This document shows, one piece after another, positions 8,339 to 16,769 of a stretch of 35,101 nucleotides of DNA. The stretch lies in contig CANRFU010000010.1 in the NCBI GenBank assembly GCA_947629975.1, positions 1 through 35,101 of the forward strand. Reading direction: 5' to 3'. The notes under the pieces were generated by a model. It was given only the letters and a program-made list of their open reading frames with translations, was not told the DNA's origin and made no database searches. The stretch comes from an uncultured Oscillospiraceae bacterium (lineage in GTDB: Bacteria; Bacillota; Clostridia; Oscillospirales; Oscillospiraceae). The stretch's first letter is position 1; each line of letters begins with the position of its first letter. Made by a program: the position numbers and the translations under genes.

Positions 8339-9829
8339 TCAGCCCATCATCAGGGTGGCGAAGGGGATGCCCAGCCCCAGCACAAGGACGATCTCCACCA
8401 GGGCGTAGACGGCGGAGTACTTGTAAACGTCGCCGGAGTTCAGGTCCTTATTGGCAAACATCATGGCCGCAAAGGGAGAGGCCGCGGGGGTGAGCATGGC
8501 GGACTGGAGCACGAAGAAGATCAGCAGGGTGACCATGGGGGCCACGTTGGCGCCGGTGGCGTTGCCGTAGGTCAGGATGATGGGCTGGAGGAGCATGCCG
8601 ATCACCAGGGAGTTGCACACGTTGGTCAGCACGAAGGCCACCATCAGCAGGGCGATGGTGAACACCAGGGTGGACATATTCTGGAAGATGGGGGAGAGCA
8701 GAGCGCCCAGCAGGGCGGCCACGCCGGTGGCCTCGCTGGTCAGCACGCTGCCCAGCAGGATGGCGGTGGCGCAGATGAAGAAGGTGGGCCAGGCGAAATC
8801 CCGCTGCATACTGGTGACGAAATTGACCGTGGGCTTCCCGTCGGAGAGGACGATGGCGCCCATGATGCCCATGTAGAGGGCGGCAAAGCCCATGGAGTTG
8901 GCGCTCAGGAACTGCATGACGGGGATGCCGGGCAGCAGGGAGGGCACCAGCATCACCAGGACGTAGGCGCAGAAGGTGCCGAAGATCAGCTTCTGGCGGG
9001 TGTTCATGGGGGGCAGGGCGGTGCTGTCCAGTTTCTCCATGGTCAGGTCCTTCAGCTTATCCACGTTGGGGCGCAGGATGAACTTGGTGACCAGGATGGC
9101 CACGGCCAGCTCCAGGATGCCCATGATGAAGCAGGTGATGAAGTACTTGCCGTCGTTGATGACCACGTTGGGATCGATGCCCCGGTAGTTGCTCAGCAGG
9201 GCCAGGCCGTTGGACATGTAGGGGGGAACGGGGAAGCCCAGCAGGGCGGCCACCACGATGAGGATGGTCATCAGTTTGGGATACTTATCCTCCCTGGTGT
9301 AGCCCAGATCCTCGTAGATGCCCTTCATGATGGGCCAGAACAGGAGGATGGGCACGAACGCGCCGATAAAGACGCTCATCAGATAGCAGCACAGCAGGAT
9401 CATGCAGGTGAAGACCCAGGGGTGGCCCAGGTTGACCTTCAGGGTGAGGAAGAAGCGGCCGATGTAGTGGGTGATCTTCTCATAGGTCAGGCAGGCGGTG
9501 ATGGCCATGATGAAGAACAGCTGCACCACGGTGGGGTTGCCAAACCACTCCTTCAGCACGCCGTTCATGGGCATATAGCCGGTGAAGGCCACCGCCACGG
9601 CGGAGAGGATGCTGCACCAGACCGGGTCCACGGTGGTCCACAGATACAGGGTGCCCACGAAAACGCCCAGGACCTTCCGGCCCACCTCGGTGACGGTGCC
9701 GTCGGGATAGGGGATGGGGAGCAGTGGAACGATGAACATGATCAGGATGCCGATGATCGCGTGGATGATCTTGCTGTTGAACTGGAATTTGACGCTGCTG
9801 TCGGGAATCGTGTTTGGCATGTGATTCAC
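8339..9829 (-). CDS. SLC13/DASS-type anion permease
   Basis: 496 aa polytopic hydrophobic protein; start and TM pattern typical of SLC13 family permeases. Confidence 0.7.
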   Translation of the reverse strand: MNHMPNTIPDSSVKFQFNSKIIHAIIGILIMFIVPLLPIPYPDGTVTEVGRKVLGVFVGTLYLWTTVDPVWCSILSAVAVAFTGYMPMNGVLKEWFGNPTVVQLFFIMAITACLTYEKITHYIGRFFLTLKVNLGHPWVFTCMILLCCYLMSVFIGAFVPILLFWPIMKGIYEDLGYTREDKYPKLMTILIVVAALLGFPVPPYMSNGLALLSNYRGIDPNVVINDGKYFITCFIMGILELAVAILVTKFILRPNVDKLKDLTMEKLDSTALPPMNTRQKLIFGTFCAYVLVMLVPSLLPGIPVMQFLSANSMGFAALYMGIMGAIVLSDGKPTVNFVTSMQRDFAWPTFFICATAILLGSVLTSEATGVAALLGALLSPIFQNMSTLVFTIALLMVAFVLTNVCNSLVIGMLLQPIILTYGNATGANVAPMVTLLIFFVLQSAMLTPAASPFAAMMFANKDLNSGDVYKYSAVYALVEIVLVLGLGIPFATLMMG

Positions 9830-9933
9830 TCCTCTTCTTTTCTCAGGATAGGACTGTTTGGATGCCCGCGGAAAAAGACACCGGTCGAAACAGATATATT
9901 ATACAATATTTACATCCGCGAAGATAGAACATA

Positions 9934-9949
9934 TGTTAATTTTTGAACA
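9934..9949. promoter_or_regulatory. candidate Crp/Fnr-type operator between the SLC13 gene and the regulator
   Basis: TGTTAA-TTTT-TGAACA, 16-bp dyad (5/6 matching positions per half, N4 spacer). Confidence 0.5.
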
Positions 9950-10050
9950 AACATGCGTTAAATTTCAGACAAGCTTTTGGGAAAAATGAGTCTTCCCTTT
10001 TCTGACAGATATGATAGAATGACCGGGAAAGGCAAAGAACAGAGAGGGGG

Positions 10051-10728
10051 GTGGCTGACACGGATGTGAAGGAGCGCGCGGCGGAGCTGTTCCGCCAGAA
10101 CGGGAAGCGGCTGGAGTTCCTCCCGGGGGAGAACCTCTTCAACTCCGCCCTGGACCAGGGCGGAAGCTTCGCCCACTTTCTGGACAGCGGGTCCTGTTCC
10201 CTGTCGGGCTTCACCCGGGACGGCAGGGAGCATATCTTCCTCTACTTTCACGGCCAACGGGTGGTGGGCTTTATGCAGCTCATGCCCATCGAGTTCGGGG
10301 GGGATCCGCCCCACATCGTCGTCACCGCCAAGACCCCCTGCGTGGTCTACCGGGTGACCCGGGAGCAGTTCCAGGGGTTTTTGCGGGAGGAATCCTCCTT
10401 CCAGACCTATATGCTCCAGGTGGTGTCCGAGAACTATCTGAATCTCATCAAGCACTATCAGTCCGGCCAGGGCCAGTGCGCCACCAGCCGGCTGTGCGCC
10501 CTTCTGCTGGACTACGCCGGGCGGGAGGGGGATGCGCTTTGTATGCCCGCCTATTTCAATATGGCGGAGTTCTCCCGCTATCTGGGGGTCCATACCGTCA
10601 CGGTGTCCCGCATCATGGTCCAGCTGAAGCAGCGGGGGTACATTGAAAAGCAGGGCCGCCGGATCCTCCTGAGGGACCCGGAGGGACTGGGCCGGCTGAT
10701 CCGGGATCAGTCCAACTTCGACTTCTGA
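10051..10728 (+). CDS. Crp/Fnr family transcriptional regulator
   Basis: cNMP-binding-fold N-terminus plus HTH MAEFSRYLGVHTVTVSRIMVQLKQRGYIEKQGRRILLRD; GTG start after agagagggg. Confidence 0.9.
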   Translation: MADTDVKERAAELFRQNGKRLEFLPGENLFNSALDQGGSFAHFLDSGSCSLSGFTRDGREHIFLYFHGQRVVGFMQLMPIEFGGDPPHIVVTAKTPCVVYRVTREQFQGFLREESSFQTYMLQVVSENYLNLIKHYQSGQGQCATSRLCALLLDYAGREGDALCMPAYFNMAEFSRYLGVHTVTVSRIMVQLKQRGYIEKQGRRILLRDPEGLGRLIRDQSNFDF

Positions 10729-10751
10729 GAGATACCCGCGCCAGATATAAG

Positions 10752-10780
10752 AGCGCCGCCCCGGATCCCGGGGCGGCGCT
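10752..10780. terminator. bidirectional terminator between convergent genes
   Basis: agcgccgccccgg-atc-ccggggcggcgct followed by ttcg. Confidence 0.8.
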
Positions 10781-10797
10781 TTCGTATCTGTGTCCCG

Positions 10798-11568
10798 TCA
10801 TGGGGCGGAGAGCGGCCGGAACACGTATTCCTCGCCCCAGGGGAGGGACGCCCGCGCCGCCGCCACGCCGAAGACGCGCTCCACGCTCCCGTTGGCGCAG
10901 AGATCCGCCGGGGCGCCGTCAGCCACCACGCCGCCCCCGTCCAGCAGGATCACGCGCCGGGCGTACCGCAGGGTCAGGTCCAGGTCGTGGAGGACCATGA
11001 CGACGGTCTTTCCCATGCCGGCCAGGTGGCGGGCCAGTTCCATCACCTCGAACCGGGCGCGGATGTCCAGGTAGGTGGTGGGCTCGTCCATGAGGATGAC
11101 GCCGGTGTCCTGGGCCAGGGCCATGGCGATATAGACCTTCTGCCGCTCGCCCCCCGAGAGGGAGGCCATCCCCCGCTGGGCCAGATGGGAGCAGCCCACC
11201 CACTCCAGGGCGGCGCGGGCGGCGTCGAAGTCCTCCCGCCGGTATTGCCGGGGGAATGAGAGGTAGGCGAAGCGGCCGTGGAGGACCATGCGCAGGGCGG
11301 TCAGCTCCGGGACGTTGCGCCCCTGGGGCAGATAGGCCATCCGCATGGCCCGCTGCTGGGGAGAGAGTTCCTCCAGGGGCGCGCCCTCCAGTAGCACCTG
11401 CCCCCCGAGGGGGGGCAGCAGGCCGGAGGCGGTCCTGAGCAGGGTGCTCTTGCCGCAGCCGTTGAGGCCGCCGATGACCGTGATCTCCCCGGGGGACAGC
11501 GCCAGGTCCAGGTCCCGGAGGACGGGCTGTCTGCCGTAGCCCGCCGTGAGGCGGCGGAATTCAAGCAT
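10798..11568 (-). CDS. ABC transporter ATP-binding protein (iron/cobalamin FecE/BtuD type)
   Basis: MLEFRRLTAGYG...GGLNGCGKSTLLR (Walker A), LSGGERQKVYIAMALAQDTGVILMDEPTTYLD. Confidence 0.92.
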   Translation of the reverse strand: MLEFRRLTAGYGRQPVLRDLDLALSPGEITVIGGLNGCGKSTLLRTASGLLPPLGGQVLLEGAPLEELSPQQRAMRMAYLPQGRNVPELTALRMVLHGRFAYLSFPRQYRREDFDAARAALEWVGCSHLAQRGMASLSGGERQKVYIAMALAQDTGVILMDEPTTYLDIRARFEVMELARHLAGMGKTVVMVLHDLDLTLRYARRVILLDGGGVVADGAPADLCANGSVERVFGVAAARASLPWGEEYVFRPLSAP

Positions 11569-12583
11569 GGATGCGCCCCCCTCTCTGCCGGATGAGCAGG
11601 ACCAGGAAGAAGGGGACCCCCAGGAAGGCCAGGAAGATGCCGGCCGGGAGTTCATAGGGGGCGAAAAGGAGCCGGGCGGCCAGATCGCACAGGGCCGTCA
11701 GGGCCGCGCCGCACAGGGCGGACATGGGGATCAGCCAGCGGCTGTCCGCGCCCACCAGGGTCCGCCCCAGGTGAGGGACGATGAGGCCGACAAAGCCCAG
11801 CAGGCCGCAGAAGCTGACGCTGGCCCCCGCCAGCAGGGCGGACAGGGCCAGCAGCAGCACCCTGAACCGCCGCACCGGGAGGCCCAGGCCGTGGGCGGTG
11901 GTCTCCCCCATGGAGAGCACGTCCAGCTCATTGGACAGCAGGAAGGCCAGCAGGATGCCCGCCAGGATGACAACGACGGCGGGCCAGAGCCGCCCTCCGG
12001 CGCCGGTGACGCCGGAGAAGCCCCCCACCCGGAAGTCCACGCTGCTCATGGCGGTGTCGGGGAAGAAGGCCCGCAGGGTCTCGCTGACGGCGTTGAGCAG
12101 GGCGTTCACCGCCACGCCGGACAGGACCACCGTCAGCCGGGAGGCGCCGGTGAGCCGGCCCAGGCAGGACACCAGGACCACGGCGGCCAGCGCACCCAGA
12201 AAGGCGGCCCCGGACATCACCCAGCCGGCGGCGGAGAACACGCAGCAGACGGTGACGGCCAGCCCCGCCCCGGCGTTGACCCCGATGATATTGGGGGCGG
12301 CCAGGGGGTTGGCCAGCACCGACTGGAGGATGCACCCCGCTGTGGCCAGCCCCGCCCCCGCGGCCAGACAGGCGGCGGTGCGGGGCAGACGGGAGTACCA
12401 GAAGATGCGCCCCGCCGCCGAGGTCCTGTCCCCGGTGAGAAGGCTCTGCCAGATCTGGGCGGGGGACAGGGGCACCGCCCCCAGGGCAAGGCTGAGCAGC
12501 CCGGCGGCCAGCATGCAGAGCAGCGCCCCCGCCATCAGCAGGCCCCGGCGCTTATCCGAAAAGGATGCGGGCAAGTCCCTCAT
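11561..12583 (-). CDS. FecCD-family ABC transporter permease
   Basis: 340 aa polytopic protein; GAGLATAGCILQSVLANPLAAPNIIGVNAGAGL and FCGLLGFVGLIVPHLGR signatures. Confidence 0.93.
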   Translation of the reverse strand: MRDLPASFSDKRRGLLMAGALLCMLAAGLLSLALGAVPLSPAQIWQSLLTGDRTSAAGRIFWYSRLPRTAACLAAGAGLATAGCILQSVLANPLAAPNIIGVNAGAGLAVTVCCVFSAAGWVMSGAAFLGALAAVVLVSCLGRLTGASRLTVVLSGVAVNALLNAVSETLRAFFPDTAMSSVDFRVGGFSGVTGAGGRLWPAVVVILAGILLAFLLSNELDVLSMGETTAHGLGLPVRRFRVLLLALSALLAGASVSFCGLLGFVGLIVPHLGRTLVGADSRWLIPMSALCGAALTALCDLAARLLFAPYELPAGIFLAFLGVPFFLVLLIRQRGGRIHA

Positions 12584-13553
12584 ATGCCTCCCCCCAGCGG
12601 TCGTTAGGTTTCAGATTGTAGAGCTTCTGATCCATGAAGTAGAGCTTCCCCTCCTTCACGGCGGTGAGGCCGCTCCAGGCGGGGCTGCCGGTGAGTTCGG
12701 CGGTCAGCGTCTCCCGGACCGCCGCCTCGTCGTTGCCCTGGAGGACGATGAAGATGAGCTCGGGATCGTCCGCGATGATCCGCTCCAGGCTCAGGTCCTC
12801 CAGCAGGGAGTTGTCGCTGTCGGCGATGTTGACGCACCCCAGGTCGGTGAGCATATTGCCCAGGACGGTGCCCTCCCCGCCCTTGGCCTTCACGCTGGAG
12901 GAGCTGGCCCGGAGGTAGAGGACGGTGGGGTGGGTGTCCTCAGACCTGGCGCGCTCCACCACCGCGTCGATCCGGGCCTGGGCGGCGAGGCCGTTGCTCT
13001 CATACAGGTCCCGGCGGCCGGTGATCTGCGTGCAGATGTCCAGCATGTGGAGATATTCGGGGAAGTCGTTCACATCGAAATAGGCGGCGGGGATGCCCAT
13101 CTCCTCGAAGGTGGGCATCAACTCCACGTCGATGTCCGTATTGGGGCTGGCGATGATGAAGTCCGGCTCCACTGACAGCAGCAGTTCCAGGCTGATGTTC
13201 CGGGTGGTCCCCAGGTCTATCACGCTCTCGTCCAGCCCCAGGTCGAACTGGGTCCAGGCGTCGTTGGCGGTGGCCGCGATGTCCCCGCCGGCCAGGCTCC
13301 ACACATGGGCGAAGCTGCCGATGAGGGGGACCACTCGCCGGGGGTTTTTGGGCACGGTGACCTCCCGCCCCAGATCGTCGGTGAAGGTGACGCTCTCCTC
13401 CGCCGGCTCCGTCTCCGGGAGGGCGGACCCGGCCGGAGCGGCCGCGGAGGGGGGGGGGGCGGGAGATCCGGTCACGGCAGGCCCCCCGGCCCCGCAGGCG
13501 GCCAGGGTCAGGGCAAGCGCGAGGCACAGGGCCAGAACTGCGCGTTTTTTCAC
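12552..13553 (-). CDS. ABC transporter substrate-binding lipoprotein (FecB/BtuF type)
   Basis: Lipobox MKKRAVLALCLALALTLAACGAGG; TFTDDLGREVTVPKNPRRVVPL typical of periplasmic_BP_2 proteins. Confidence 0.92.
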   Translation of the reverse strand: MKKRAVLALCLALALTLAACGAGGPAVTGSPAPPPSAAAPAGSALPETEPAEESVTFTDDLGREVTVPKNPRRVVPLIGSFAHVWSLAGGDIAATANDAWTQFDLGLDESVIDLGTTRNISLELLLSVEPDFIIASPNTDIDVELMPTFEEMGIPAAYFDVNDFPEYLHMLDICTQITGRRDLYESNGLAAQARIDAVVERARSEDTHPTVLYLRASSSSVKAKGGEGTVLGNMLTDLGCVNIADSDNSLLEDLSLERIIADDPELIFIVLQGNDEAAVRETLTAELTGSPAWSGLTAVKEGKLYFMDQKLYNLKPNDRWGEAYEGLARILFG

Positions 13554-14986
13554 AGAGATCCCTCCAGTCTCGATTCCAGCAGGGCGCGGACCATGCCTTC
13601 GCCGGTGGTGTCCGCGCTCCGGGCCAGGACGGAAAGCCCCAGTTCTTCGGCCCGCCTGGCGGTGTGGGCGCCGATGCAGATGCAGCCCTTCCGGGGAGGG
13701 CGCCCGCCTCCGGAGAGGTAGTTCTCCGCCCCGCCGGCGGAGCCGAGGAGGAGGTAGTCCACCTCCTCGTTCCGGACGGGGCCGGGGATCAGGCGGTACA
13801 GGACGAGGCGTTCCCAGGCCACCCCGGCGGCGGTCAGGATCCGCTCCGGGGCGTCGGAGGCGTTTTCCGCCCCGGCCAGGAGCACCGGCCCCTCCCCCCG
13901 CTCCGCCAGGGCCCGGCCCAGGGCGGCGGTGTCATGGGTCCGGGGGGTCAGGTCGGGGTAGATGCCGCGGCGCTCCAGCGCCCCGGCGGTGCCGGGGCCC
14001 ACGGCGGCGAACTTCACGCCGGAGAGGGCCCGCAGGTCCAGGCGGTCTTGGGCCAGAAGGCGGAAAAAGACCTCCGGCCCGTTGGGACTGGTGAAGGCGG
14101 CCCAGGCGGGCTTCCGCTCCAGGGCGGCGGCCAGCCGGCCGGCGGAGCAGGCCGGCTCCACCCGGCTGGTCTGAAGGGCGAGGACCTCGCCGCCCCAGGG
14201 GAGCAGGGCGGCGCGGAGCTTGTCCTGGAAGCTCCGGGTGCCGGTGACGCCCACCCGGACCCCGTCCAGAGGGCGGGCAGGGCCGGTGAGGTCCAGGGCG
14301 GCGGTGTCCCCCACCACGATGACGGCGGGAGGCGGGAAGCCCTCGGCCAGGGGGGCGATGTGGGCCAGATCTCCCCGGACCACCGTTCCGCCCACCACGG
14401 CGGCGGGGGTGCCGGGGGGCTTCCCGGCGGCCATGAGCCTCCGGGCCAGGGCCTCCAGCCGGGACAGGCCCATGAGGAACACCAGCGTGCCGGAGAGTCC
14501 CGCCAGCCGGTCCAGGTCCTCGGGGAGGCCGTCGCCGGTGCCGGCGGTGTGGGCGGTGATCACATGGAAAGAGCGGCTCACCGCCCGGTGGGTCACCGGG
14601 ATGCCCCACAGCTCCGGGACGGCCACCGCCGAGGTGACGCCGGGGACCAGGGCGAAGGGGACCCCCGCCGCCCGGAGGGCCAGGGCCTCCTCGCCCCCGC
14701 GGCCGAAGACGAAGGGGTCGCCCCCCTTGAGGCGGCATACGTTCTTCCCCGCCCGGGCCAGGGAGATCAGGGCCTGGTTGATCTCCTCCTGGGAGGCGCT
14801 GTGTTTCCCCAGACGCTTGCCCATATAGTGGAGTTCCGCGCCCGGGCCGGCCAGGTCCAGCAGGCCCTCGGGCAGCAGGTCGTCATAGACCACCGCGTCG
14901 GCCCTTTTCAGGCACTCCAGGCCCGCCAGGGTCAGCAGGTCCCGGCGGGCGCACCCGGCGCCCACCAGCCAGACGAATCCGCTCAC
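13550..14986 (-). CDS. cobA-hemD: fused uroporphyrinogen-III C-methyltransferase / uroporphyrinogen-III synthase
   Basis: N-terminal GFVWLVGAGCARRDLLTLAGLECLKRADAVVYDDLL and RLKGGDPFVFGRGGEE (SUMT); C-terminal HemD-like domain GVRVGVTGTRSFQDKLRAALL. Confidence 0.92.
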   Translation of the reverse strand: MSGFVWLVGAGCARRDLLTLAGLECLKRADAVVYDDLLPEGLLDLAGPGAELHYMGKRLGKHSASQEEINQALISLARAGKNVCRLKGGDPFVFGRGGEEALALRAAGVPFALVPGVTSAVAVPELWGIPVTHRAVSRSFHVITAHTAGTGDGLPEDLDRLAGLSGTLVFLMGLSRLEALARRLMAAGKPPGTPAAVVGGTVVRGDLAHIAPLAEGFPPPAVIVVGDTAALDLTGPARPLDGVRVGVTGTRSFQDKLRAALLPWGGEVLALQTSRVEPACSAGRLAAALERKPAWAAFTSPNGPEVFFRLLAQDRLDLRALSGVKFAAVGPGTAGALERRGIYPDLTPRTHDTAALGRALAERGEGPVLLAGAENASDAPERILTAAGVAWERLVLYRLIPGPVRNEEVDYLLLGSAGGAENYLSGGGRPPRKGCICIGAHTARRAEELGLSVLARSADTTGEGMVRALLESRLEGSL

Positions 14987-15600
14987 GGCGCTCCCTCCTC
15001 CCGGTCCAGACAGGTCCCGATCTCCTCCTCGGTCAGGGGCCGGCCCTTTTCCAGGGCGGCGGCGAGGCAGGCGCGCAGAAAGGCCGCCCGCCGGGGCTGC
15101 CGGGAGAAGGCCGCCTTCGCCCGGGGGCGCAGGGCCTCCATCTGGTCAAGGATGTCCTCGAGGCGGCCGGGCAGCACCTCCCCCAGCCGGTCCCGGACCC
15201 AGGCGGCGGCCAGGGGGCTGGCCCCGCCGGTGGAGACGGCGGCGGTGAGTTTTCCCCGCCGGAGGACCGCCGGGAAGATCACCGAGCAGTATCGGGGCAT
15301 ATCCACCACGTTGAGGGGGATCCCCCGCTCCCCGCAGAGCCGGGAGAGGGCCTCGCCCACGGCGGGGTCGCCGGTGGCGTCCACCACCAGGGCGCAGCCG
15401 TCCAGGTCGCCCTCCTCCACCTTCCGGGGGAGGAGCCGGACGGGCAGGGCGGCCAGTTCGGGCAGGACCTCCGGGGCGGCTACGGTGACGCCGGCGCCGC
15501 ACTCCAGCAGGGCCGACGCCTTGCGCAGAGCTACCCTGCCGCCGCCGGCCACCAGACACCGTTTTCCGCTCATCTCCATGAACAGGGGGAACCAGGCCAT
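14983..15600 (-). CDS. precorrin-2 dehydrogenase / sirohydrochlorin ferrochelatase-type siroheme synthase (CysG N-terminal domain)
   Basis: FPLFMEMSGKRCLVAGGGRVALRKASALLECGAGVTVAAPEV; LNVVDMPRYCSVIFPAVLRRGKLTAAVSTGGASPLAA. Confidence 0.92.
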   Translation of the reverse strand: MAWFPLFMEMSGKRCLVAGGGRVALRKASALLECGAGVTVAAPEVLPELAALPVRLLPRKVEEGDLDGCALVVDATGDPAVGEALSRLCGERGIPLNVVDMPRYCSVIFPAVLRRGKLTAAVSTGGASPLAAAWVRDRLGEVLPGRLEDILDQMEALRPRAKAAFSRQPRRAAFLRACLAAALEKGRPLTEEEIGTCLDREEGAP

Positions 15601-15630
15601 GGCGGACCTCCTCTCTTCCTGATAGGGTGA

Positions 15631-15660
15631 GAGGGCCCCGACGGCCTCGTCGGAGCCCTC
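15631..15660. other. intercistronic hairpin between asrC and the siroheme synthase gene
   Basis: gagggccccgac-ggcctc-gtcggagccctc; no T-tract on the minus (transcript) side. Confidence 0.6.
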
Positions 15661-15685
15661 TAATATGGGTTTGCGGATCAGACGC

Positions 15686-16753
15686 TCAGGCCTTGGGACC
15701 CGCGGTGTGGTGCATGGACATGGGTTTCACGTTGAAGTTGGAGCGGTACTCGGTCTCGTGCCAGAAGATGTCCTCCGCCACCAGGCACTCGGGATTGAGC
15801 TCCACACCCTCCAGGATGATCTCCTTGAACTTCTTGTAGCCGGCCCGGTCGATCAGGTGGCCGCCGTGGAGGTACTCGGGCTTGTAGTCCATGACCCAGG
15901 CGGAGAACTTCTGCCAGTTCTTCAGCACGCCCATGATCACGTCCTCGCTGGCCCAGTTCAGGAACATCTTGCCGGCCCGGGGGGTCTGACGGCCGGTGCG
16001 GCCGCCCAGGATGACCTTGTACAGGGGCTTCTCCCGGCGGGTCCAGGCGCTGGTGGGGCAGACCCGGGCGCACTCGCCGCAGCCCACGCAGCAGCAGGGG
16101 TCCTTGTCGATCTTGCCGGTGGCCTCATTGAGGGAGAGGACCCGGGTGGCGGCGTGCTCGCACTGATTCACGCAGCGGGCGCAGCCGATGCAGCGCTCGG
16201 GGTGGTAGTCGATCTTGGTGGTGCCGATGATGCCGAAGTCGCACATATGGGCCTTGTTGCAGTCGTTGGGGCAGCCGGAGATGTTGATCTTGATGTGGTA
16301 GTGGCTGGGGAAGATGATGGACTCGATCTTCCGGGCCAGCTCAAAGGTGTTGATGTTGGCGCAGATGCAGTGGTAGTTGCCGATGCAGCCGGTGATGTTC
16401 CGGGCGCCGATGGTGGGGTAGCCGCTCTTGGGGTCCCAGGGGTGAGGTTCATGGGCCACGGTGTCCATGTCCACGCCGCACAGCTCGGCGTCCACCTCGC
16501 GGATGTAGGACTCCAGGTACTCGTTGACGGCGGGGATGTCCTCGTACTTGATGCCGGTGATGTCGAAGGTCTGCCGGGTGCCGAAGTGGAAGTTGCCGTC
16601 GCCCCAGGTGTCGGCGATGTGCTCCACATAGGTCAGGTATTTGGCCGCCACCATGCCGCCGGGGACGCGCATCTGCAGCATGAACTCCCCGGGGACTTTG
16701 GACTGGCGGAAGCAGTTGAGACGTACCTTTTTGACGTTGATGTCTTTGTTCAT
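15686..16753 (-). CDS. asrC: anaerobic sulfite reductase subunit C (siroheme + 4Fe-4S)
   Basis: MNKDINVKKVRLNCFRQSKVPGEFMLQMRVPGG; siroheme-binding NISGCPNDCNKA; ferredoxin motifs CIGCARCVNQCEHA and CVGCGECARVCPTSA. Confidence 0.92.
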   Translation of the reverse strand: MNKDINVKKVRLNCFRQSKVPGEFMLQMRVPGGMVAAKYLTYVEHIADTWGDGNFHFGTRQTFDITGIKYEDIPAVNEYLESYIREVDAELCGVDMDTVAHEPHPWDPKSGYPTIGARNITGCIGNYHCICANINTFELARKIESIIFPSHYHIKINISGCPNDCNKAHMCDFGIIGTTKIDYHPERCIGCARCVNQCEHAATRVLSLNEATGKIDKDPCCCVGCGECARVCPTSAWTRREKPLYKVILGGRTGRQTPRAGKMFLNWASEDVIMGVLKNWQKFSAWVMDYKPEYLHGGHLIDRAGYKKFKEIILEGVELNPECLVAEDIFWHETEYRSNFNVKPMSMHHTAGPKA

Positions 16754-16769
16754 ATCCTTCGCTCCTCTC

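Noticed and set aside
8246-9946. 566 aa plus-strand ORF over the SLC13 gene
   Set aside because: Low-complexity G/H/Q/D protein antisense to a clear transporter; GC-bias artefact.
13664-15622. 652 aa plus-strand ORF over cobA-hemD and siroheme synthase
   Set aside because: Antisense, low-complexity, no recognisable motifs; real genes are on the minus strand.
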